A DNA stretch of 11,275 nucleotides from Desulfatirhabdium butyrativorans (GCA_022736535.1 DZCT01000136.1:1-11275), one strand, 5' to 3'. Counted from the stretch's first letter, positions 1 through 6,869 are shown. The notes: generated by a model not told the origin, from the sequence alone. Program-made: numbers and translations.

Positions 1-3
1 CGC

Positions 4-45
4 TCATTTCAGCACTCCGGACCCGGGTCCGGAGTGCTGAAATGA
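4..45. repeat. Perfect 42-bp palindrome
   Basis: Positions 4-24 are the exact reverse complement of 25-45, centred on GGACCCGGGTCC, with no unpaired loop. It lies about 70 bp past the stop of the last gene of the minus-strand operon. There is no T-run on either side, so a classical intrinsic terminator is unlikely, although the RNA would fold strongly. The 11-mer AGCACTCCGGA in the left arm recurs at 94-104, so the arm sequence is part of a local repeat family. REP-like palindrome, mobile-element end or protein-binding site are all possible. Confidence 0.85.
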
Positions 46-66
46 AATTTTAGCAGTGCTAAAATT
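46..66. repeat. Second short palindrome (10-bp arms)
   Basis: AATTTTAGCA (46-55) and TGCTAAAATT (57-66) are perfect inverted arms around a single central G. It directly abuts the 42-bp palindrome, so the two form a double-hairpin module. Its role is unknown. It could help stop or protect the 3' end of the minus-strand operon transcript. Confidence 0.75.
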
Positions 67-111
67 CGCTGCGCTCCCCGGCTAAGAACAGACAGCACTC
101 CGGAGGGATGG

Positions 112-468
112 CTATCCTGCCTGAAGCTGTTCTTTGAGCCACGCCTTTACTTCTCCCTCAATCGCGTAAACGCCCTTGTGACTGCCCGCAACATCCGTAA
201 AACGCTTTTCCATGTCCGGGGGCATGGAGATTTCAGCCAGTTCCACAGCTTCATCCGAATTTCGGCGGATAAAATAAATGATCGGCTTCTCTTTCCATGT
301 GTTTACGACAAAATAATGACTCACATCGTCTTTGGAGCGAATCACATAATTTCCCCGCGCCCAGTTGTTTCCCCATTCCAGATAGAGCCGAACCGCTTCT
401 TCCGGCGTCATGTCCCAGTCTATGGCATTTACCAATTCCCTGTTTTTTCGTATATCTTCTAACTGCAT
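112..468 (-). CDS. Small acidic protein, DVU0772-like
   Basis: This is a soluble protein of 118 aa with no signal peptide or membrane segment. The N-terminal half carries the block DWDMTPEEAVRLYLEWGNNW (residues 18-37), followed by RSKDDVSHYFVVNTW. From memory this resembles the uncharacterised DVU0772-type family of sulfate-reducing bacteria, but I cannot verify this by search. The function is unknown. The start is ATG at 468, preceded by AGGAGA at 480-475. An upstream in-frame extension to 576 runs back into the hydrolase gene and is rejected. The gap to the alpha/beta hydrolase stop is only 10 bp and the SD overlaps that stop (479-481). The gene is therefore almost certainly co-transcribed and perhaps translationally coupled as last gene of the operon. 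Confidence 0.88.
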   Translation of the reverse strand: MQLEDIRKNRELVNAIDWDMTPEEAVRLYLEWGNNWARGNYVIRSKDDVSHYFVVNTWKEKPIIYFIRRNSDEAVELAEISMPPDMEKRFTDVAGSHKGVYAIEGEVKAWLKEQLQAG

Positions 469-478
469 GACATATCTC

Positions 479-1261
479 CTATAAGTTTTCACGCACAGGG
501 CAAGCACGGGCGCTTGCCCCTGCGGAAAAACGTCTGCCGAATCCTGTTTTAAACCACAAAACGCTTTCCCGCACAAAACTTTCCTGATGTCTGATATTGC
601 TCATCAGATGATCTCCCTGCTTCTGTATGATCCGTCTTTTGGGTCTGCCTGCTTTTTCATATATTTCCCGGGCGTCGGAGACCGGCACCACTTCATCCGC
701 ATCCCCGTGAAACATCAGAATATGACGAACCTGTGAAAGTCTGTCCGAAATATCAAATTCAAGACTCATCGGGATAGCTTCATGCCCGGGCAAAGCCGCC
801 ATTTCTTTTTCTCTTCCTGCCAGACAGATACGCACCGGCGCGGCAACGGTCACAATGGGACCCGCATCAATCACGGCTGCCGCGCTCAGGCAGGTTGCGC
901 CGCCCATGCTGCTGCCGAAAAGCCCGACCTGTGCGCCGAGGTCATTTCGGGAACGAAGCACGGCAACTGCATTTATCAAATCATTACAGCGGTTTTTAAG
1001 AGATGTCACCTCGTTGAAAATGCCTTCGCTCTGCCCGCAGCCCCGATGATCGAATCTGAAAAACGCCATGCCGCACTGACTGCATTTCTGCGCGAGCGCA
1101 ATCTGTTTCGGAGAATCGCCGGTGGCGAGCAGCCCGTGAGAACCGACAACCACAGGCGGGCGCCGAACACCGACCGGAAGATGAAGCATTCCCTTCAGGC
1201 GAAAGCCCTCAGATGAGAATATGATGGGTTCGTTTATGGAAGTTGTTTCAGTTGAAGACAT
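479..1261 (-). CDS. Alpha/beta hydrolase (serine hydrolase)
   Basis: This 260-aa protein has the alpha/beta-hydrolase fold. The visible motifs are an oxyanion-type GSHGL (residues 40-44), FDHRGCGQSEG (70-80), the nucleophile elbow G-S-S-M-G with Ser118, HGDADEVVP with probable acid Asp189, and QGDHLM with catalytic His218. The length is normal for a single-domain esterase or lipase-like hydrolase. There is no signal peptide, so it is probably cytoplasmic. The substrate cannot be read from sequence. The start is ATG at 1261, preceded by AGAGGAG about 6 nt upstream; the longer in-frame start at 1318 overlaps the preceding gene and is less likely. The last ~20 residues are rich in Ala, Arg and Gly and lie beyond the fold. 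It is the third gene of the operon, 31 bp after the RDD/propeller gene. Confidence 0.93.
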   Translation of the reverse strand: MSSTETTSINEPIIFSSEGFRLKGMLHLPVGVRRPPVVVGSHGLLATGDSPKQIALAQKCSQCGMAFFRFDHRGCGQSEGIFNEVTSLKNRCNDLINAVAVLRSRNDLGAQVGLFGSSMGGATCLSAAAVIDAGPIVTVAAPVRICLAGREKEMAALPGHEAIPMSLEFDISDRLSQVRHILMFHGDADEVVPVSDAREIYEKAGRPKRRIIQKQGDHLMSNIRHQESFVRESVLWFKTGFGRRFSAGASARACPVRENL

Positions 1262-1279
1262 ATCTGTTATCTCCTCTTT

Positions 1280-1314
1280 GCTGCTGCTCCTGTCAATTTT
1301 GCGGGAGCGGCAGC
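1280..1314 (-). other. Intercistronic hairpin before the hydrolase
   Basis: Arms 1280-1290 and 1304-1314 are complementary at 10 of 11 positions around a 13-nt loop. The loop contains the TGA stop (1293-1295) of the upstream 900-aa gene. The hydrolase SD begins only a few nucleotides after the stem. Ribosomes finishing the upstream gene would melt the structure. It may therefore act in translational coupling or RNA processing, but this is inference. Confidence 0.4.
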
Positions 1315-3995
1315 GCATATCCCCCGATATTCACGGATGTCGGAATAAAAACAAGCTGCTGCTGCGGAAATACTTTACAATCATCCTTAGGCAGAGGGAT
1401 ATTTTTTCCCAGGTAAATCCGCTTGAGTTCAAGTGTGTTTTTGTTGATAAGCAGAATCTCCGAGTTCACGGCGTTTGACTCACTGACACGGGCAAGAAGA
1501 TAAATCGCTGAAGCGTCTTCCGCAACACAGGCAACTGAAAGCCATGTATCTTCTTCATAAGAGGCTTTCAGCTCGCCGGTGATTTTATCGGCAAGCAGCA
1601 TTTTGCCCCGAACTCCCTGCCGGAAATTTCCTTTCGTTTTTTCAGGGAGTAAAACAATAAAGGCATCTGTGAGACATCCCATCTGCGTATCCGGCGGGTA
1701 AGAGAAAATTTTTGCGCCGTGGCCTGCCAGCAGTCCTGATTTCCATGTATAAAAGCGGAAGGGAACCGCCGAAGATTTATCTTCATCATGGGCTGTCACA
1801 AGGATGTTTTCCGGCGATTCCCACACAAATTTCTGTTCCGGCATATACATCAGCGCGGTTTCTCCCTTGTCTTTATAAAAAAACTGATAGCCGTTTCCCG
1901 GAGCATAACCGGGATGATGTACGCTGTTTTTTTCCTCCCAGCGTATTTTTCCGCTGAATCTTTCAATGTATGTGAGCGTCGTCGCCATCTCCGTATCCGT
2001 CGCCGAGTCCGAATATCTTGCCAGCAGAATATTTTTATTTGCTGTTTCAATATATTCTATTTTGAATTTATCCTGAAATCGCTGCTCCCACAGCAGGATT
2101 CCGTTCAGATCATATTCCTGCACCAGATCGGCTCCGTGAACCAGAACAGACTGTGAGTCAAATATGACGGCAGGTTCTTCGGCTTCCACTGCGGATTCCC
2201 AAAGAACTGCCCCGGATTCGGAATCTATGCAGAAAAGCCCGAACTTCTTTTCCTCCTTCTTATCTGCTTTCAGCAGCACAAGGCGAGTGCCTTCTTTTTC
2301 CAAAGGAGCATAAACAGAGGTTGCCGCAAGATTGCCGGCTGTCCACAGAATCTCTCCGGTACGCGTGTCAAGCGCGCTGAGACATGCTGTCGTGGAGACA
2401 ATACATCGGTCTCCGAGAACCGCATAATCCCATAACTTGTCGCTGTCATCAGGATAGGTCCATTTTTGCTCCAAAGCCATTTCCTGTTTAAAATCAGAGC
2501 GAAACATTGTTATGATCGGCATGATCTTATGAACGCCGAATCCCCCTGCGCCGATAAAAATGAAAAACAAAGCAATCCAAGATATTACAGACTTTGCCCT
2601 TGAAGGCATTGTGATGACAAAGGTGTCGGAAAGCTGATCGTGAAATCCCTGTTTGCGCTTTCTGAACAGTATAAATAAATACCCGATCATAGGGAAAATA
2701 AACAGGCATGAGAAAAGATGGTACGCAGCGCGGATCACTGCCGCAACGGTGTCCGGCAGATTGCCGTCACGGTCAATCATCTGCAATCCGAGCATTTTCT
2801 GTCCGAGCGTGCGCCCGAATCTGCGGGCCGGAACAGTGAGATAATACAAGGAAAATCCCACAAAAAATATCTGGCTGACAAGCACCGAGAGCGGGAAGCA
2901 CTTTGAGGCATAAAACGAGGCGCTGTAATAAATACCCGTGAATACCGCGGCTGTCAGCAGGCAGACAAATGAAATGTCAATGAGCGCCGCCGCGCTTCGC
3001 AAGCCGAAACCCGCAAATCCGAAACCTTCCGGCACACCGGGCAGAGAGGCTTTTTCCTGCTCCGGCGACTCCGCCTTTTTGGAGACAAGACATTTTTCGC
3101 AGTAGTCATGCGCTCCCCAGGGGGTGTAACATGCCTCACACAAAGCTGTGCCGCAGCCGGAACATTTTCTGACCGCGGCATTGAAGGGATGGAAAAAGCA
3201 GGTTGAAGCTGAATCGCTTTGTTCTCCGCTTTTTTCAGCACCTTTTGTGAAAAAAAATCCCTGCCGCAACCCTGACTGAATCGAAAAACAGGAAACTTTG
3301 TATGTCAAAGGCAGCAGTTTGCCGAGAGGCAGCATAACAGATTCGCTTCCCGCCTGGGAGAGACATCGGAGAAATTCCTCATAAAGCGCATTTAAAGATA
3401 AATCAGGAACATAGCGGATCATCAGATTTTTCGGGTAACGAATCGGAATCCCGTAAGTATTGGAGAGTGAAACAAGCGTCTTATCCCTCGTAATCGCGGA
3501 AAATGTTATATATGAAACTTTCCCTGTCGCCCTTGTGATATGAATCGTTGCGAATACGCTTTTCTCCCGATTTGCCATGAGCCGTTGGAAAGCGCCCTGA
3601 GACATGTTGAAGTCTTCAAGGTCTGCAAAGAGTTCAAAACCCTTCTGCGTGAGAAAAGACATGGCGGCATTCAGGGATTTTTTGTGAACAACTTCGGCTT
3701 GTTCTAGACATGAGATATGAAACTTGGGATGGCAGCCATTCATCACTGTCGTAAAGAAAGGCTTTCGGAAGACTTTCCTGAAGCACCATAAGAGGGTAAT
3801 TATCGGAACAAAAAAGATCATCAGCAGGGGATTGACGCCCCTCCATGAGCGCAGAAGGGCTTTCAGCGGGTACTGCGTGAGATCAACAGAGATTCTGACC
3901 TCATCGGGCTTTTCTTCACAGACAAGTTCTGTCCGACAAATCTGACAGACTTTTGACTCGTCAGGGTTATAAATTCCGCAGTTTTGACAATACAT
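1293..3995 (-). CDS. Zinc-ribbon / RDD / PQQ-type beta-propeller membrane protein
   Basis: This is an unusual 900-aa multidomain protein. Residues 3-20 form a zinc ribbon (C3, C6, C17, C20). A hydrophobic stretch lies at 53-72. Residues 266-302 hold a B-box-like Cys/His cluster (C266, H269, C278, C281, C286, C289, H296, C299, C302). Residues ~331-475 are an RDD membrane domain (GRTLGQKMLGL at 394-404 and HDQLSDTFV at 462-470), with membrane segments near 343-366, 372-390 and 434-454. Another helix follows at ~479-500. The rest (~510-895) has PQQ/WD-type repeats such as ALDTRTGEILW, CIDSESGAVLW and YIERFSGKIRW, expected to form a beta-propeller. The likely topology is zinc fingers in the cytoplasm and propeller outside (inference). 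The start is ATG at 3995 with a weak SD (TTAGG), 5 bp after the M50 stop. The upstream frame to 4178 overlaps the M50 gene and is rejected. Function unknown; a membrane sensor or scaffold is plausible. Confidence 0.9.
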   Translation of the reverse strand: MYCQNCGIYNPDESKVCQICRTELVCEEKPDEVRISVDLTQYPLKALLRSWRGVNPLLMIFFVPIITLLWCFRKVFRKPFFTTVMNGCHPKFHISCLEQAEVVHKKSLNAAMSFLTQKGFELFADLEDFNMSQGAFQRLMANREKSVFATIHITRATGKVSYITFSAITRDKTLVSLSNTYGIPIRYPKNLMIRYVPDLSLNALYEEFLRCLSQAGSESVMLPLGKLLPLTYKVSCFSIQSGLRQGFFFTKGAEKSGEQSDSASTCFFHPFNAAVRKCSGCGTALCEACYTPWGAHDYCEKCLVSKKAESPEQEKASLPGVPEGFGFAGFGLRSAAALIDISFVCLLTAAVFTGIYYSASFYASKCFPLSVLVSQIFFVGFSLYYLTVPARRFGRTLGQKMLGLQMIDRDGNLPDTVAAVIRAAYHLFSCLFIFPMIGYLFILFRKRKQGFHDQLSDTFVITMPSRAKSVISWIALFFIFIGAGGFGVHKIMPIITMFRSDFKQEMALEQKWTYPDDSDKLWDYAVLGDRCIVSTTACLSALDTRTGEILWTAGNLAATSVYAPLEKEGTRLVLLKADKKEEKKFGLFCIDSESGAVLWESAVEAEEPAVIFDSQSVLVHGADLVQEYDLNGILLWEQRFQDKFKIEYIETANKNILLARYSDSATDTEMATTLTYIERFSGKIRWEEKNSVHHPGYAPGNGYQFFYKDKGETALMYMPEQKFVWESPENILVTAHDEDKSSAVPFRFYTWKSGLLAGHGAKIFSYPPDTQMGCLTDAFIVLLPEKTKGNFRQGVRGKMLLADKITGELKASYEEDTWLSVACVAEDASAIYLLARVSESNAVNSEILLINKNTLELKRIYLGKNIPLPKDDCKVFPQQQLVFIPTSVNIGGYALPLPQN

Positions 3996-4000
3996 TGAGA

Positions 4001-4819
4001 TCAACCTAAGGTCAGCGAGGCTATGTGCTGAAACAGCATGAGAACAATGCCCGCCGGGTAGAAAAATACATCTAAGAGCCGGAAGTGAAGCGCGAGAAAT
4101 AAAAGCAGAAATCCGAATACCTGCATCTTGCCGAGGAATGCCGAAGCCTTTTTCGGGAGCAGGCTTTTCAATATCCATGAACCGTCTAAGGGCGGAAAAG
4201 GAATGAGATTGAAGATGCCGAGGACAATGTTGATCACGATTCCGATCTCCAGAAATTCAAAAAAGACAAACCAGAAAGCCTGAAAGGGGATATGCTGAAA
4301 GCTCATGGGCGTGGAAATATCGAGATGCAGCGATACGGGCGTTTCCGGAAACAGGCGGTTGAACACAAATCCCGCGCAGAGATAGAGCGTGAAGCAGAGA
4401 TACGCGAGTAAAAAATTTGAAAGAGGTCCCGCCATCGCGAGCATGACCTGATCTCTGGGATGGCGGCGCAGGCGGATGGGATTGAACGGCACCGGCTTTG
4501 CCCATCCGATCACCACGCCGGCGTTGATCAGATGCAGAAAAAGCGGCACCGCCACTGTTCCGACAAGGCTCACATGACGGACGGGATTGAAGGTCAGCCT
4601 GCCGGCATTCTCTGCAGTGGGATCGCCGCCGATGCGGGCTGCAAGCCCGTGACACAGTTCATGCACCACCACCGAGAAAAAAAGCACAGCGACTACAATG
4701 CCGGTCGTGAGCCATTCCAGATACAGAGGAACATCCTTAATATATGGATAAAGCATCATAAATCCGGCAGGAATCGCAAGCCACAGGAGGATATAAATTT
4801 TATGCTGAATATATTTCAT
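4001..4819 (-). CDS. M50 family membrane metalloprotease (site-2-protease-like)
   Basis: This 272-aa polytopic protein is a zinc-dependent intramembrane protease. It has HELCH at residues 53-57 (H53 and H57 zinc ligands, E54 catalytic). The second signature NLIPFPPLDG lies at 204-213, with D212 as the third ligand. GWAKPVPFNP (105-114) and AMAGPLSNFLLA (128-139) are typical of the short S2P/M50 subgroup lacking PDZ or CBS domains. I see about five to six hydrophobic segments. The ATG at 4819 is preferred. An in-frame GTG at 4867 would begin inside a mobile repeat (4832-4956), and its 16 extra residues are repeat-encoded in part. No good SD precedes 4819, so the start is less certain than the gene. 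First gene of a four-gene operon; its substrate is unknown, but the co-transcribed membrane propeller protein is a candidate partner. Confidence 0.93.
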   Translation of the reverse strand: MKYIQHKIYILLWLAIPAGFMMLYPYIKDVPLYLEWLTTGIVVAVLFFSVVVHELCHGLAARIGGDPTAENAGRLTFNPVRHVSLVGTVAVPLFLHLINAGVVIGWAKPVPFNPIRLRRHPRDQVMLAMAGPLSNFLLAYLCFTLYLCAGFVFNRLFPETPVSLHLDISTPMSFQHIPFQAFWFVFFEFLEIGIVINIVLGIFNLIPFPPLDGSWILKSLLPKKASAFLGKMQVFGFLLLFLALHFRLLDVFFYPAGIVLMLFQHIASLTLG

Positions 4820-4831
4820 GGCGCCGTGTGT

Positions 4832-4956
4832 TATACTGATCCAATTTCGGTTTTTTGCCACAGACACACACAGACATACACAGACAGATGGCTGAAAGCG
4901 GAATACGGCATGTATGCAAAAAATATGCCGTAAAAAACTAAAGTTGGATCACTATA
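4832..4956 (+). mobile_element. 125-bp MITE-like element, copy A
   Basis: The ends are terminal inverted repeats: TATACTGATCCAATTTCGG at 4832-4850 and its imperfect reverse complement at 4934-4956. Both are flanked internally by T- or A-runs. An internal hairpin pairs TACGGCAT (4904-4911) with ATGCCGTA (4925-4932). Between them 4861-4890 holds three 10-bp blocks starting CAGACA. The reverse complement of 8435-8559 aligns over the same 125 bp with about 14 substitutions and no gaps. There is no coding capacity. It sits 12 bp upstream of the M50 start codon, so it probably lies in or replaces the promoter region. Confidence 0.85.
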
Positions 4957-5004
4957 TTGAGAATTGAGCCGTCTTACTAAAAAATGGTATTTCTCAATTC
5001 TCAA
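4957..5004. repeat. 12-bp inverted repeat abutting copy A
   Basis: TTGAGAATTGAG (4957-4968) and CTCAATTCTCAA (4993-5004) are perfect inverted arms with a 24-nt spacer. The right arm continues as a partial tandem (CTCAATTCTCAATTCT, 4993-5008). It starts exactly where the 125-bp element ends and lies about 55 bp after the deacetylase stop. It could be a weak transcript-end hairpin for that gene, but no U-run follows on the minus strand. Confidence 0.6.
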
Positions 5005-5058
5005 TTCTGACAATCTGTTTTCCCTGCGAGACTTTTTCTTTTCCCGAACCCCTTCACA

Positions 5059-6381
5059 TCAACCTTTCCGTCCCCGCTTAATATATTTATCTCTTGTCCG
5101 ATCCTGAAGCAGCACCATATCAAATTCTTTGGAACTGGCAGATTCATACCACTGATAGCCGATTTCCGTACAGTTTTTGCAGGCTTTTGTGGGAATATGC
5201 ACCGCAAGAATACGATTCCCCCGGTCCGAAGCAGAATCTATCCGCAGCGCGCCCGCGCACTCGTCACAGATACGAATTGTTTCATCCTGCTTTTCCCGAA
5301 TGTTGTCCGTATCATAAAAAATACTGCGGGACCGCTCGGCAAACTTCTTTTTTCCCCTCAGTTCCTGCTTTAAAACTTCTCTCCCCTGCCAGACGCCCAG
5401 AACTTTTTTCCCCACATTCTCAATGTAGCGGGTCACTTCGGATGTCTGACGGATGCGTTCAGCATTATAATCAGGCTCTTTGACCTTGCTGTAATCAACG
5501 CCTGCCATTGCCAGAATAATGCCCACATTGATATATGGCAGCGCGCCCTCGATGGCATATCCGCCTTCCAGCACCGCAATGTCAGGTTTCAGCAGCGAGG
5601 TGAGTTCCGCATAGCCCTGCGCTGAGAAGTTCATATTCGTAATCGGGTCCGAATAATGATTGTCCTGCCCTGCGGAATTGACAATCAGATCAGGCTTGAA
5701 GTCGTCAAGAATCGGCAGAATCATATTCTTCAGCGCATAAAGAAAGCCCTCTTCGGATGTGTTCGGGGGCAGCGGAATATTGACGGTGGTTCCAGCGGCA
5801 TTGGGTCCGCCCCACTCGTTGATAAAGCCTGACCCGGGATAAAGCGTGCGCCCGTCCTGATGAATGCTGATGAACAGGGTATTCGGGTCATGCCAGTATA
5901 TATCCTGAGTGCCGTCGCCGTGATGACAGTCGGTGTCCACAATGGCAACCTTTTCAACACCGTAAGATTCCCGCAGAAACTCGATCATCACCGCTTCAAT
6001 GTTGATATTGCAGAAACCCCTCGCGCCGTGAACAATTCGCATGGCATGATGTCCGGGAGGGCGCACCAGCGCAAATCCCCGCTCCACTTTTTTGTCCATG
6101 ACTGCCATGCCGATGGTTTTCGCGCCCCCGGCGCTGATGAAATGGGATTCTGTAGTCACCGCCCACACGTCCGGCACGCAGAAATGCACCCGCTCCACAT
6201 CCTGAACCCTCACCAGATCAGGCTTGAACTCGGTAATGCCTTCGATGTCGAACAGCCCCTCTTCAAAGACCTGATCCTGCGTGTAGAGAAGGCGTTCCTC
6301 CCGCTCAGGATGGGTGGGACTGATCGCCCAGTCAAACGCGGGAAAAAAAACAAGACCGGTTTTATATTTGGCACTTAACAT
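5059..6381 (-). CDS. Histone deacetylase family protein with C-terminal zinc-ribbon tail
   Basis: This 440-aa protein is a zinc-dependent deacylase of the HDAC/AcuC/acetylpolyamine-amidohydrolase superfamily. Visible motifs are RPPGHHA (His pair 111-112), GFCNIN, DTDCHHGDGTQ with zinc ligands D151 and H153, and SAGQDNHYSDP with ligand D240. LEGGY with the catalytic-position Tyr275 follows. The catalytic residues look intact. After the ~340-residue catalytic domain comes an extension with two Cys pairs, C372/C375 and C401/C404, consistent with a small zinc ribbon. The substrate (acetylated protein, polyamine or other) cannot be read. The start is ATG at 6381, preceded by GGGAG 7 nt upstream. 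A longer in-frame start at 6507 would translate short repeats and is rejected. Flanked by repeats on both sides; probably a single-gene transcript. Confidence 0.93.
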   Translation of the reverse strand: MLSAKYKTGLVFFPAFDWAISPTHPEREERLLYTQDQVFEEGLFDIEGITEFKPDLVRVQDVERVHFCVPDVWAVTTESHFISAGGAKTIGMAVMDKKVERGFALVRPPGHHAMRIVHGARGFCNINIEAVMIEFLRESYGVEKVAIVDTDCHHGDGTQDIYWHDPNTLFISIHQDGRTLYPGSGFINEWGGPNAAGTTVNIPLPPNTSEEGFLYALKNMILPILDDFKPDLIVNSAGQDNHYSDPITNMNFSAQGYAELTSLLKPDIAVLEGGYAIEGALPYINVGIILAMAGVDYSKVKEPDYNAERIRQTSEVTRYIENVGKKVLGVWQGREVLKQELRGKKKFAERSRSIFYDTDNIREKQDETIRICDECAGALRIDSASDRGNRILAVHIPTKACKNCTEIGYQWYESASSKEFDMVLLQDRTRDKYIKRGRKG

Positions 6382-6399
6382 GATTTGCTCCCATGTCAC

Positions 6400-6453
6400 G
6401 CTGCTTTCGTAGCAGCAAAAGCGAATAGGGTTAATGTAATAGCAATTCGCTTT
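6400..6453. repeat. Leader inverted repeats upstream of the deacetylase gene
   Basis: Two small inverted repeats lie in the leader. GCTGCT (6400-6405) pairs with AGCAGC (6411-6416). AAAGCGAAT (6418-6426) pairs with ATTCGCTTT (6445-6453). The latter arm is part of CAATTCGCTTTCAA (6443-6456), which matches the terminal repeat of the larger element at 6491-6604. They may be remnants of the same element family or a 5' UTR structure. Confidence 0.5.
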
Positions 6454-6490
6454 CAAGAATTTATGAAAGACCGCCCGCTCACGGCTCTGA

Positions 6491-6604
6491 TACCAATTCG
6501 CTTTCAAAGAATCGTAAAGCGCTCCGGCTTAAAACAGACTCAAATCGCTTAAACCGCTTGAAAAGCGGTTCTGCGGGAACACCGTTTTTGAAAGCGAATT
6601 GGTA
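6491..6604. mobile_element. 114-bp element with 18-bp perfect terminal inverted repeats
   Basis: TACCAATTCGCTTTCAAA at 6491-6508 is perfectly inverted at 6587-6604. The interior has a tight hairpin, AACCGCTT (6552-6559) with AAGCGGTT (6563-6570), and a stretch at 6519-6539 that recurs near 71-93 at the left edge. There is no coding capacity. It lies between the hicA stop and the deacetylase leader. A third, partial copy of the terminal repeat is at 6443-6456. The pattern fits a small non-autonomous transposable element or a dispersed palindromic repeat; no target duplication is obvious. Confidence 0.75.
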
Positions 6605-6635
6605 TGAGCACAATTTCTTTTCATCCCGGTTCAAC

Positions 6636-6869
6636 TTACAGACACTCTTCAAGATAACGAAAATAATTTTCCCTGCTCATTTTCGCGGTTCTCATATTTG
6701 CCCGAATAATATCCGCATCAATCTCTTTGTAAACCGGAATAACAAGGGGGCGGGGAGAACCTTCTCTGACATATATCCTGTGATCTCCCTTTTGCCTCTC
6801 AAAAACAAAACCGGCTTTCTGAAAGATACATTCCAACATTTTCCAATGAATCGGTATTATTCGGGGCAT
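6636..6869 (-). CDS. hicA: HicA-family toxin (mRNA interferase)
   Basis: The 77-aa product matches the HicA dsRBD-like mRNA-interferase pattern. The N-terminal helix WKMLECIFQKAGF (residues 9-21) leads to FERQKGDHRIYVREG with the expected catalytic His30. PLVIPVYKEI and the helix DADIIRANMR follow, and the protein ends with MSRENYFRYL. The usual GSH before the catalytic strand is GDH here; the His is retained, so the toxin is probably active. The start is ATG at 6869 and overlaps the hicB 3' end by 13 bp. This implies translational coupling and makes the order antitoxin first. The family is known to cleave mRNA when free of HicB. Confidence 0.9.
   Translation of the reverse strand: MPRIIPIHWKMLECIFQKAGFVFERQKGDHRIYVREGSPRPLVIPVYKEIDADIIRANMRTAKMSRENYFRYLEECL

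Noticed and set aside
178..462. 94-aa plus-strand ORF opposite the small 118-aa gene
   Set aside because: Antisense shadow of a gene with a good SD and family-like motif; no ribosome-binding site of its own.
2954..3241. 95-aa Cys/Arg-rich minus-strand frame inside the propeller gene
   Set aside because: It overlaps the B-box-like region in another frame; its cysteines come from the out-of-frame reading of that region.
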